A stretch of 64,000 bases of DNA, taken from NCBI RefSeq assembly GCF_000332235.1, contig NZ_CM001775.1, forward strand, positions 3,186,770 through 3,250,769. Direction: 5' to 3'. This document shows, one piece after another, positions 1 to 6,750 of the stretch. Source of the stretch: Geminocystis herdmanii PCC 6308. GTDB lineage: Bacteria; Cyanobacteriota; Cyanobacteriia; Cyanobacteriales; Cyanobacteriaceae. Under the pieces are notes generated by a model. It ran no database searches. It was not told the origin of the DNA and saw only the letters and a program-made list of their open reading frames with translations. Within the stretch, counting starts at the first letter, position 1, and the number at the start of each line of letters is the position of its first letter. The translations under genes and the position numbers were made by a program.

Positions 1-56
1 GAAGACTCCGAAGACAGGGAGATTATATATATTTTATCTAATGCTTATTGATATTA

Positions 57-78
57 TAAAACGGGCAAGATGCCCGTT
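57..78 (-). terminator. Probable rho-independent terminator of leuB
   Basis: An 8-bp GC-rich stem (AACGGGCA at 60-67 with TGCCCGTT at 71-78, 3-nt loop) lies just past the leuB stop. On the minus strand it is followed by TTTTAT, as expected for an intrinsic terminator of leuB. Confidence 0.7.
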
Positions 79-91
79 GTACATTTTGTTT

Positions 92-1171
92 CTATAAAAC
101 TGATAGTAAAGCGTCACCCATGCCTTGACAACCCACGGCTTTACATCCTTCTGACATAATATCTCCCGTGCGATAGCCTAAATCTAGGACTTTCAACACG
201 GCTTTCTCGATTTTATCCGCAGGAGTAGGTTCATTTAATCCGTAACGTAACATCATAGCGGTACTTAATACTTGAGCCAATGGATTTGCTTTGTCTTCTC
301 CTGCAATATCAGGGGCTGAACCGTGTACAGGCTCAAATAAACCGGGTTTTTGACTGCCTAAACTCGCCGAAGGCAACATTCCAATACTACCCGTTAACAT
401 AGCCGCCGCATCAGAAAGAATATCACCGAATAAGTTACCCGTTACGATCGTATCAAATTGTTTGGGATTGCGCACTAACTGCATCGCCGCATTGTCAACG
501 TACATATGAGTTAATTCCACATCGGGATATTCCTCTGACATTTTGATGACTCGATCGCGCCATAATTGAGAGACATCTAAAACGTTTGCTTTGTCCACTG
601 AGCATAATCTTTTTTGGCGTTTTTGTGCTGTTTCAAAGGCTACCCTTGCAATTCGATCGATCTCTGACTCAGTGTAAGCCATTGTATTTACTCCTCGTTT
701 TTCCCCCGTTTCGGTGGTGAAAATGCCTTTAGGTTGCCCGAAGTAGATACCTCCCGTTAACTCCCTCACTACCATAATATCCACTCCTTCCACTACTTCT
801 TTTTTCAAACTGGAAGCATCGATTAATTGAGGTAAAATTGTCGCAGGGCGTAAATTAGCAAATAATCCCAAAGCGGAGCGAATGCCTAATAATCCCGTTT
901 CTGGACGTATCTCACGAGGCAAATTATCCCATTTATAACCCCCGATGGCGGCTAATAATACCGCATCACTGGCTTTACATTTATCTATGGTTTCTTGGGG
1001 TAATGGAATCCCTGTAGCATCGATCGCACTTCCCCCAATCAACGCTTCTTGAAATTGAAACTCCATATCGCATTGTTGCGCCACAGCTTCTAAAACTTTG
1101 ACGCTTACTGCCATAATTTCAGGTCCAATACCATCACCGGGTAATAAGGTTATTCTATATTTTTTACTCAT
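92..1171 (-). CDS. leuB: 3-isopropylmalate dehydrogenase
   Basis: LeuB oxidises and decarboxylates 3-isopropylmalate to 2-oxoisocaproate with NAD+, the third step of leucine synthesis, in the cytoplasm. The 359-residue length is normal for the family. Visible motifs are the N-terminal [10 protein letters not shown], the substrate region [11 protein letters not shown], the metal-binding region [15 protein letters not shown] and the NAD-binding [15 protein letters not shown]. The ATG start keeps the conserved N terminus ([15 protein letters not shown]). It stands alone here: no other leu gene is adjacent, and a toxin-antitoxin island lies upstream of it. Intact, with ordinary composition. Confidence 0.97.
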   Translation of the reverse strand: MSKKYRITLLPGDGIGPEIMAVSVKVLEAVAQQCDMEFQFQEALIGGSAIDATGIPLPQETIDKCKASDAVLLAAIGGYKWDNLPREIRPETGLLGIRSALGLFANLRPATILPQLIDASSLKKEVVEGVDIMVVRELTGGIYFGQPKGIFTTETGEKRGVNTMAYTESEIDRIARVAFETAQKRQKRLCSVDKANVLDVSQLWRDRVIKMSEEYPDVELTHMYVDNAAMQLVRNPKQFDTIVTGNLFGDILSDAAAMLTGSIGMLPSASLGSQKPGLFEPVHGSAPDIAGEDKANPLAQVLSTAMMLRYGLNEPTPADKIEKAVLKVLDLGYRTGDIMSEGCKAVGCQGMGDALLSVL

Positions 1172-1200
1172 TATTCTTAATAATTTTCGTTTTTGTAAGT

Positions 1201-1227
1201 CTCACGCAAAGGCGCAAAGACGCAAAG
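1201..1227. repeat. Short tandem repeat, ACGCAAAG-type
   Basis: CTCACGCAAAGGCGCAAAG followed by another ACGCAAAG unit, a tandem unit of about 9 bp. A close copy lies at 47639-47667. It resembles short tandem repeats widespread in cyanobacterial intergenic DNA; no function assigned. Confidence 0.6.
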
Positions 1228-1283
1228 AAGCCCACAAAGTATCTTTATGATTATTTCTTATCTCTATTCAAGCATTATTGATC

Positions 1284-1350
1284 ATAAAAAAATGGTGGGC
1301 ATTACCTACCCTTCTCTATTGTTTATGCTCGATCGACTAATTGTCAATAG
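1284..1350. repeat. Direct repeat, distal copy of the sufD 3' end and terminator
   Basis: This 67-bp block matches 3674-3740 with 5 mismatches; the last 37 bp are identical. The other copy contains the final 14 nt of sufD (ATTGACAATTAG on the minus strand) and its terminator hairpin. Here the hairpin stem has lost pairing by substitution, so this looks like the older or unselected copy. The two copies bracket the vapBC/TnpB segment. Confidence 0.8.
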
Positions 1351-1378
1351 TCTTTTCTCAAACATACCGTGAAGATAA

Positions 1379-1429
1379 TTAAATCTTGAGCCAGTTTTCA
1401 ATTTTCAAATTTTTAATTTGAGAAAATTC
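1379..1429 (-). pseudogene. Detached 3' end of the vapC toxin gene
   Basis: Read on the minus strand, this fragment encodes FSQIKNLKIENWLKI and a TAA stop, the usual C-terminal strand of VapC PIN toxins (NLKIENW). It joins exactly in frame to the toxin fragment at 2824-3177, which ends in DNSE before foreign sequence. The two halves are separated by the TnpB element at about 1430-2823. It has no start of its own and is presumed untranslated. Confidence 0.85.
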
Positions 1430-1434
1430 TTTAG

Positions 1435-1532
1435 CTTCTTCCGTGAGAAGCCCCACGCTGTATTTTTCAGTTAAAGTCCACCCATAAAATCAGCGTGGGG
1501 TTGCTACGCAGTGCCTACGGCAGGAATCACGG
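1435..1532. repeat. Left-end hairpins of the TnpB element
   Basis: Nested inverted repeats: CTTCT/AGAAG (1435-1439 and 1446-1450), a perfect 10-bp stem CCCCACGCTG/CAGCGTGGGG with a 30-nt loop, and an outer CCGTGA (1441-1446)/TCACGG (1527-1532). This is the kind of structured end that TnpA recognises in IS200/IS605 elements. Confidence 0.65.
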
Positions 1533-1600
1533 TCTGGATTTATTGCATAAAATCATATTATCATGTTAACATAAATTATATTAAAAAGAATTTGTCTTAA

Positions 1601-2782
1601 ATGCTTAAAGTTGTCAAAGTCAGAATTTATCCAGATACATCTCAAAAAGTGCTTCTAGCGTCAGCTTTTGGCTCTTGCAGATGGGTGTGGAATCATTTTC
1701 TTAATTTGATCAATGAAACTTACAAAGCCACAGGTAAAGGATTATCTAGTTATGATGTCAAAAAGTTACTTCCTCAATTAAAGAAACAGGAAGACACTGC
1801 TTGGTTATCAGAAACTTATTCTCAATGTTTACAACAAGTTTGTTTGAATTTGGGTGTCGCTTTCAATAATTTCTTTGAGAAAAGAGCAAAATATCCTAAT
1901 TTTAAATGTAAGCATGGTAAGCAATCTTTACAATATCCAGCAAATGTTAAGATAGAAAATGACTGTTTAAATGTTCCTAAAATTGGTTTAATTTATACAA
2001 AATTTCATCGTATTATTGAGGGAACAATTAAGACTGTTACTATTACTAAAAACTGCTGTAATCAATACTATGCTTCTATCTTAGTTGATGATGGTAAAGA
2101 TAAACCTGAACAATCATTTCTAGGTAAAGCCATTGGAATTGATTTGGGTTTAACTCATTTTGCAATTACAAGTGATGGGAGTAAATTTAATAATCCTAAA
2201 ATACTGAAAAAACATGAAGTTAATTTAAAGAGAAAACAGCAACAATTATCTAGGAAACAAAAGGGTTCAAATAACCGAAATAAGTCAAGATTAAAAGTTG
2301 CTAGAGTCCATAAAAAAATCACTAATTGCCGTGAGGATTTTCTGCACAAACTATCTCGCAGGGTAGTAAACGAAAACCAAGTTATTGCAGTAGAGAATCT
2401 GAATGTTAAAGGTATGATGCAAAATCATTGTCTCGCCAAAGCTATACAACAAGTAGGTTGGGGACAATTTTGCACGATGCTTAAATATAAAGCAGAACAG
2501 GAAGGAAAAGTTTACATTGAAGTGAACAGATTTTTCCCAAGTTCAAAAACTTGTCATGTATGCTTAAACAAAATAGGTAGCTTACCACTAGATGTAAGAT
2601 ATTGGACTTGTTTAAAATGTGGCACAAAGCATGACAGAGACATAAATGCGGCAATTAATATCCGAGATGAAGCTATGCGAATAATACAGACCTCTGGAAC
2701 GGGGGATAAAGCCTATCGTCAAACTGTAAGTCGTAGCAATAGAGGACGTAAGAAATCTACTACTGTGCTAGTTTCTGGGTAG
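1601..2782 (+). CDS. tnpB: RNA-guided endonuclease TnpB (IS200/IS605 OrfB family)
   Basis: A 393-residue TnpB. The N-terminal KVRIYPDTSQKVLL region and WVWNHFLNL are the OrfB helix-turn-helix region. The RuvC-like nuclease is intact: first Asp in GIDLGLTHFA (about residue 180), Glu in AVENLNVKGM (about 264), third Asp in DRDINAAINI (about 348). The zinc ribbon is CHVC (about residue 320) plus CLKC. Family members are guided by an RNA from the element's right end and cut at a target next to a short adjacent motif. There is no accompanying tnpA. The ATG is preceded by AT-rich DNA without a clear ribosome site. Intact length suggests it is functional or recently so. Confidence 0.93.
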   Translation: MLKVVKVRIYPDTSQKVLLASAFGSCRWVWNHFLNLINETYKATGKGLSSYDVKKLLPQLKKQEDTAWLSETYSQCLQQVCLNLGVAFNNFFEKRAKYPNFKCKHGKQSLQYPANVKIENDCLNVPKIGLIYTKFHRIIEGTIKTVTITKNCCNQYYASILVDDGKDKPEQSFLGKAIGIDLGLTHFAITSDGSKFNNPKILKKHEVNLKRKQQQLSRKQKGSNNRNKSRLKVARVHKKITNCREDFLHKLSRRVVNENQVIAVENLNVKGMMQNHCLAKAIQQVGWGQFCTMLKYKAEQEGKVYIEVNRFFPSSKTCHVCLNKIGSLPLDVRYWTCLKCGTKHDRDINAAINIRDEAMRIIQTSGTGDKAYRQTVSRSNRGRKKSTTVLVSG

Positions 2783-2787
2783 GAAGC

Positions 2788-3177
2788 CTACACCATAATC
2801 TTTGATTTGGTGTATGGTAGTTCACTATTATCAGTTATCACTGTTAAATTTAAACACAGAGCATGAACACCAATTAATAAATCATTAGCACCAATAGGTG
2901 TACCTTTACTTTCTAATTCTGCACGAATTTTACCATAGTATTCTTGAACAGGGGGTTTTAAAGATAGTATATTAATACTAGATAAAATAGTTTCAATTCT
3001 TTGTATTAGTTGAGGAGATTTTTTTTTCATCGCTCCAAATTTTAACTCACAGGCGACAATAATACTGGTACAAATTTTATCTTCTCCCACTTCTTTGATT
3101 TTATCAAATACGCAACTTCTGGGATTTTTGACTAATGCAGAAATAATATTGGTATCAAACAAATAATCATAGTTCAT
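2788..3177 (-). CDS. VapC-type PIN-domain toxin, C terminus replaced by IS sequence
   Basis: PIN-domain ribonuclease toxin partner of the gene upstream. Conserved acidic residues are seen in YLFDTNIISAL (Asp), IVACELKFGA (Glu), IGANDLLIGVHA (Asp) and VITDNSE (Asp). After DNSE (junction at about 2823) the frame enters the TnpB element and adds ten foreign residues (LPYTKSKIMV) before a stop inside the element's right end. The lost native tail is still present at 1379-1429. The start lies 2 nt after the antitoxin stop, so the two are co-translated. The missing last strand may weaken or destroy the toxin; this is inference. Confidence 0.85.
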   Translation of the reverse strand: MNYDYLFDTNIISALVKNPRSCVFDKIKEVGEDKICTSIIVACELKFGAMKKKSPQLIQRIETILSSINILSLKPPVQEYYGKIRAELESKGTPIGANDLLIGVHALCLNLTVITDNSELPYTKSKIMV

Positions 3178-3179
3178 TT

Positions 3180-3539
3180 TTATATTTCAATATCATCTAA
3201 CGGTAATAAATCTTGCTCAATATCAGGGAAATCTTCTTCTAAAGGTTCGAGGTTTGAAAGAACTTCTAATAAAGATTTTTTCGGATAACATTCAATCATA
3301 AGTTTATCATCGGGTTTATGTACTAATTGCCGAAACATATCCTCTGTTTTTTCTAATGTCATTCTCGTTATTTGATTCGGAATTTTGACTTCAAAAGGCA
3401 ATCCCCGTTGTAATTGTACTTGTTTATAAAACAAAATAATTGCTTCCGTGGTGGTTAATCCTAACTGTTGAAAGATATTCTCAACGGTTTCTTTTAATTC
3501 TGGTTCGATTCTTGCCCTTACTGTTGCCGTTTTACTCAT
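3180..3539 (-). CDS. RelB/DinJ-type antitoxin partner of the PIN toxin
   Basis: 119 residues. The N terminus (TATVRARIEPELKETVENIFQQLG, then TTTEAIILFYKQV and RGLPFEVKIPN) is the ribbon-helix-helix DNA-binding region of RelB/DinJ antitoxins. The acidic C-terminal tail (LEPLEEDFPDIEQDLLPLDDIEI) probably wraps the toxin. It is transcribed first in a two-gene operon with the PIN toxin and is uninterrupted. Antitoxins of this class usually repress their own promoter, which would lie at about 3540-3600. The pairing is by context. Confidence 0.85.
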   Translation of the reverse strand: MSKTATVRARIEPELKETVENIFQQLGLTTTEAIILFYKQVQLQRGLPFEVKIPNQITRMTLEKTEDMFRQLVHKPDDKLMIECYPKKSLLEVLSNLEPLEEDFPDIEQDLLPLDDIEI

Positions 3540-3673
3540 AACTTTCAGCTTTTTGCATTTACTTTACATTGTAGCCCATTGTGCAGATTGTACCAAATAT
3601 GTGATGAAATTGTATCGAAAATCACAAAATATTAAGGATAAAATAAGGCTTATGAGTAATTTACGAAATCAAA

Positions 3674-3700
3674 ATAAAAAAAAGGTGGGTATTGCCCACC
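3674..3700 (-). terminator. Intrinsic terminator of sufD
   Basis: On the minus strand a perfect GGTGGG/CCCACC stem (3684-3700) is followed by a run of eight T (3674-3683), 26 nt past the sufD stop. It is part of the 67-bp direct repeat also found at 1284-1350. Confidence 0.85.
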
Positions 3701-3740
3701 CTACTCTATTGTTTATGCTCGATCGACTAATTGTCAATAG
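3674..3740. repeat. Direct repeat, sufD-proximal copy
   Basis: This copy includes the last 14 nt of sufD and its functional-looking terminator. It matches 1284-1350 in 62 of 67 positions. The island between the copies (1351-3673) carries the toxin-antitoxin pair and the TnpB element. Confidence 0.8.
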
Positions 3741-5103
3741 TTCGACAAGCCACACATTGAGTTAATCTTTGTTTCAGCGATTCGTAAGGCAATTTTTCAA
3801 TAATCTCCCCTGCAAAGGCATCAATTAACAGATGTCTAGCGTCATATTCGTTTAAGCCACGACTACGCAGATAAAAAATCTCGTCTGCTTCTAATTGACT
3901 AACTGTTGCACCATGCGCACATTTCACATTATCCGCAGTAATTTGTAACTCAGGCTTGGTGTTAATTCTTGCCTTATCAGATAACAATAAATTGCGGTTA
4001 AGTTGCGAAGCATTGGTTAATTGAGCCAATTTTGGTACATTTATTCTACCGTTAAAGACTCCTCGCCCACTATCATCAATGATATATTTATGGAGTTGGT
4101 TAACTGTGCCGTGAGGTTTGCTCAAATTTACTTGAGAATGAGTATCTCCCATTTGTTTCCCTTGCAACATGGTTAAACCATTAAGAGAAGTTTCCGTTTG
4201 CTCTCCTTCTTGGTTAATCTGGAGGTTATGACGATATAATTTTCCCCCTAAACTAACTTCATTGATGGTATAACGACTATTTCTTGCTTGATTTACGATC
4301 GTATTAGCAATATGAAAACCGTCTCCTGATTCTCTTTGAATACGATTATGATTGATTTGTGCGTTATTTTCTAAGGTGATTTCTGTCACCACGTTAGTAA
4401 AATAATATTGTTGTTTTGCTGAGTCAGAACATCCCGAAGCGATCGCCCCATAATATTCGATAAAATTAAAACTAGAATTAGCCTCTCCCACTACTAAAAT
4501 ACGAGGTTGAGTCAAGATTGATAAATTATCTCTAGCGGTTAAGTGTAAGAGATGAATGGGAGTTTCTATATTGATATTTTTTTCAACCCAAATAACAAAA
4601 GCATCGGTTAATCCAGAAGTATTTAAAGCGGTGAAAACTTCCTTTTCTGCGTCATTTTTGCCTAAATAATTACTAATTTTACTAACTTTATCTTGGGGTA
4701 AATTAGCTAGATTGCCCACATAGACAGTATTAGGTAAAGCAGTAATATCTGACAAGTTGGGGGCATAATAACCATTAACAAACACTAAACGAGAATGAGA
4801 GGCTTCGGTTAAAGCAAATCCTTCTAAGATAATCTTGTTTAATTCTGTGGCTGTGGAAGAATGCCAATCTTGTTTAATCAAGTCGGATAAGTCGGTGAAA
4901 CGCCAGTTTTCATCTTGATTTGTCGGAAGATTTAACTGCACCACTTCATTAGCGGATTTTTGACGAATTTTCTCAAGGTGACTACCTAATTCTCCTTTGA
5001 TATTCAAGGGTTGATTTTCACTTAGTTGTAATAATCCCCCCAGATAAGCGTCTTTTGTCATTTTAAATGTATCTGGTGTTAATATTGCGATCGAGTTTTT
5101 CAT
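3727..5103 (-). CDS. sufD: Fe-S cluster assembly protein SufD
   Basis: SufD is the paralog of SufB in the SufBC2D scaffold that builds Fe-S clusters in the cytoplasm. The C-terminal half shows the family beta-helix and signature (VKCAHGATVSQLEADEIFYLRSRGL, then ARHLLIDAFAGEIIEKL). I place the start at the ATG of MKNSIAIL at 5103. An upstream in-frame ATG at 5160 would add 19 residues encoded by a dispersed repeat (5127-5150), so that extension is unlikely. sufC lies 209 nt upstream in the same direction. sufB and sufS, usual neighbours in cyanobacteria, are not here. Confidence 0.93.
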   Translation of the reverse strand: MKNSIAILTPDTFKMTKDAYLGGLLQLSENQPLNIKGELGSHLEKIRQKSANEVVQLNLPTNQDENWRFTDLSDLIKQDWHSSTATELNKIILEGFALTEASHSRLVFVNGYYAPNLSDITALPNTVYVGNLANLPQDKVSKISNYLGKNDAEKEVFTALNTSGLTDAFVIWVEKNINIETPIHLLHLTARDNLSILTQPRILVVGEANSSFNFIEYYGAIASGCSDSAKQQYYFTNVVTEITLENNAQINHNRIQRESGDGFHIANTIVNQARNSRYTINEVSLGGKLYRHNLQINQEGEQTETSLNGLTMLQGKQMGDTHSQVNLSKPHGTVNQLHKYIIDDSGRGVFNGRINVPKLAQLTNASQLNRNLLLSDKARINTKPELQITADNVKCAHGATVSQLEADEIFYLRSRGLNEYDARHLLIDAFAGEIIEKLPYESLKQRLTQCVACRTIDN

Positions 5104-5126
5104 AATTAATAAATTTAGATAATTAG

Positions 5127-5150
5127 TTTGTAGTAAGGGTTTTAACCCTT
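5127..5150. repeat. 24-bp dispersed repeat with palindromic core
   Basis: TTTGTAGT followed by the perfect palindrome AAGGGTTTTAACCCTT. The same 24-mer or its complement occurs at 19966-19989, 20623-20646, 29383-29406, 33301-33324 and 47679-47702 (one mismatch), nearly always just outside a gene. Confidence 0.8.
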
Positions 5151-5202
5151 TTTTAAGCAATGATGACGATCGAATTTTCCATAAATAATAATTGTAAATG
5201 TT

Positions 5203-5318
5203 AGGAGACTAGAAGACTCGGAGACTCGGAGAGTAGGAGACTAGAAGACTAGAAGACTAGGAGATAATTCTTAATTCTTAATTCTTAATTCTTAATTCTT
5301 AATTCTTAATTCTTAATT
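5203..5318. repeat. Octamer and heptamer tandem arrays at the sufC 3' end
   Basis: Two arrays abut. 5203-5262 holds 8-nt units of the GAGACTAG/AAGACTAG type; 5266-5318 holds about seven copies of ATTCTTA. The heptamer array overlaps the sufC stop codon. Read in sufC sense each 7-nt unit carries TAA, so all three frames are closed within 21 nt. They resemble cyanobacterial short tandemly repeated repetitive (STRR) sequences. Confidence 0.8.
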
Positions 5319-6086
5319 GACTAAGGCTAATTCTTCTTCATCGAGGAAATCATATCCTTTAGCTTCTAATTCCAAAGCAAGATTTTTGTCTCCACTCATG
5401 ACGATTTTTCCTTGATACATTACATGAACAAAATCTGGAGTAATATAATCGAGGAGTCTTTGATAATGGGTAATTAATAAAAAGGCGTTGTCAGGTTTTC
5501 TCAGTTGGTTTACCCCCTCGGAAACGATGCGCAATGCGTCAATGTCTAAACCTGAGTCGATTTCGTCTAAAATGCCTAAAGTTGGCTCTAATAAAGCCAT
5601 TTGCAATATCTCGTTGCGTTTTTTCTCCCCCCCTGAGAAGCCTTCGTTTAAACTTCTTGCTAAAAAGGCTGAGTTCATTTTTACTATGTCTAATTTTTGC
5701 TCGACTAAATCTTCAAAGTCGAAAGCGTCTAATTCTTCTAAGCCTAAATGTTTGCAACGAGCGTTATAGGCTACCCTTAAAAAGTCTAGGTTACTAACTC
5801 CGGGAATTTCTAAGGGGTATTGAAAGGCTAAGAAAATACCCGCTAATGCCCTTTCTTCAGGCTCTTTTTCTAGTAAGTTTTCCCCTAGATAAATTACCTC
5901 TCCCCCTGTTACTTCATACTCTGGATGCCCTGTTAACACTTTAGAAAAGGTGCTTTTTCCTGAGCCATTACGCCCCATAATAGCGTGTATTTCTCCAGCG
6001 TTGATTTCTAAGTTGACTCCTTTTAAGATAGGTGTGCCATCGACACTGGCGGTTAAGTTACGAATTGATAGTATAGGTTGATTCAT
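5313..6086 (-). CDS. sufC: Fe-S cluster assembly ATPase SufC
   Basis: Cytoplasmic ABC-type ATPase that drives the SufBCD scaffold. Visible motifs are Walker [10 protein letters not shown], the signature [11 protein letters not shown], Walker [13 protein letters not shown] and a late switch His ([10 protein letters not shown]). I start at the ATG of [11 protein letters not shown] (6086), about 257 residues, matching the usual family length; an upstream in-frame ATG at 6125 adds 13 atypical residues. The stop sits in an ATTCTTA array. It precedes sufD, so the pair is probably one transcript, though the repeat-filled 209-nt gap is wide. Confidence 0.95.
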   Translation of the reverse strand: MNQPILSIRNLTASVDGTPILKGVNLEINAGEIHAIMGRNGSGKSTFSKVLTGHPEYEVTGGEVIYLGENLLEKEPEERALAGIFLAFQYPLEIPGVSNLDFLRVAYNARCKHLGLEELDAFDFEDLVEQKLDIVKMNSAFLARSLNEGFSGGEKKRNEILQMALLEPTLGILDEIDSGLDIDALRIVSEGVNQLRKPDNAFLLITHYQRLLDYITPDFVHVMYQGKIVMSGDKNLALELEAKGYDFLDEEELALVN

Positions 6087-6261
6087 ATTAGTTATTTTAT
6101 TAGGCTCGATCACCAAAGGTGACACTTCATGATCGAATTTATATAATATTTATTTTCTGTCGATCTATTTTACTGGACTTTAGCAACAATTTTGTTGTTT
6201 AACTAAAAAAAGCTAGAAATTAGAAGAAAGGAGAGAGGAAATAACAGACTAGGGGAGACTT

Positions 6262-6306
6262 TCTTAATTCTTAATTCTTAATTCTTAATTCTTAATTCTT
6301 AATTCT
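6262..6306. repeat. ATTCTTA heptamer array overlapping the ruvX 3' end
   Basis: About six copies of the same heptamer as at 5266-5318. The last three residues of RuvX (IKN) and its TAA stop are encoded by repeat units, showing that the array has spread into the end of the gene. Confidence 0.8.
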
Positions 6307-6717
6307 TGCATCTAACCATTGTTGTAAAATTATAGCCGCAGCTCGTCGATCGATCGATCCCTTATCATAGGAAGAATACCTTTTACTATCCCTTAATTGT
6401 TCTTCTGCTTCAAGGGAAGTCAATCTTTCATCCACAAATTCTAAGGGTAAATTTAAGGCTTTACTAAGTCGTTTTGCATATTTTATCACCTGTTTCGCCT
6501 GAAAACCGATCTCTCCATTCATGGTATAAGGAATACCTACGACTAATAAGGTTGCTTCCCTTTCCTTTACCAATTGACGAAAAGCATCGACATCATTTAC
6601 AAAAGAAGTACGATGAACTGTGGTTAATTCCCTAGCTAATAAGCCTAAACCATCACAACCTGCAACCCCAACTCTTTTTAAACCAATATCTAATCCTAAT
6701 ACGGCAATTCTATCCAT
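6292..6717 (-). CDS. ruvX: Putative pre-16S rRNA nuclease / Holliday junction resolvase (YqgF family)
   Basis: 141 residues with the RNase H-like YqgF fold: first acidic site in VLGLDIGLKRVGVAG, a middle strand LLVVGIPYTMNGEIG, then EFVDERLTSLEAEEQL and the last acidic site near KGSIDRRAAAIILQQWL. YqgF proteins mature the 16S rRNA 5' end in E. coli; the resolvase activity is by family name. ATG start, normal length. It lies 33 nt downstream of the first FHA-GGDEF-EAL gene and may be co-transcribed with it. Confidence 0.9.
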   Translation of the reverse strand: MDRIAVLGLDIGLKRVGVAGCDGLGLLARELTTVHRTSFVNDVDAFRQLVKEREATLLVVGIPYTMNGEIGFQAKQVIKYAKRLSKALNLPLEFVDERLTSLEAEEQLRDSKRYSSYDKGSIDRRAAAIILQQWLDARIKN

Positions 6718-6750
6718 AGAAATTATTGATAATTTTCTCTTTTTAAAATG

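Larger units (their letters stand above)
1430..2823 (+). mobile_element. IS200/IS605-type element carrying only tnpB
   Basis: The element is delimited by restoring the interrupted vapC reading frame. The boundary is ambiguous by 3 bp because TTC occurs at both junctions (1427-1429 and 2821-2823), giving 1394 bp. There are no terminal inverted repeats and no target-site duplication beyond that, as expected for HUH-type IS200/IS605 elements. Both ends have subterminal hairpins: left, CCCCACGCTG (1451-1460) with CAGCGTGGGG (1491-1500); right, TACACCA (2789-2795) with TGGTGTA (2808-2814). There is no tnpA, so movement would need a transposase in trans. Confidence 0.85.

Noticed and set aside
1351..3673. 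Integrative element with its own integrase
   Set aside because: Direct repeats flank the region, but it holds only the TA pair and the TnpB element; no recombinase is encoded.
3553..3765. 70-codon plus-strand frame opposite the sufD end
   Set aside because: It runs through the sufD terminator and repeat and overlaps sufD antisense; no homology pattern.
5104..5160. 19-residue N-terminal extension of SufD
   Set aside because: It is encoded by the 24-bp dispersed repeat, and the family N terminus begins at the ATG at 5103.
5203..5318. Possible CRISPR array
   Set aside because: The units are 7-8 nt with no spacers, and no cas gene is present. The same holds for the ycf66 and other arrays.
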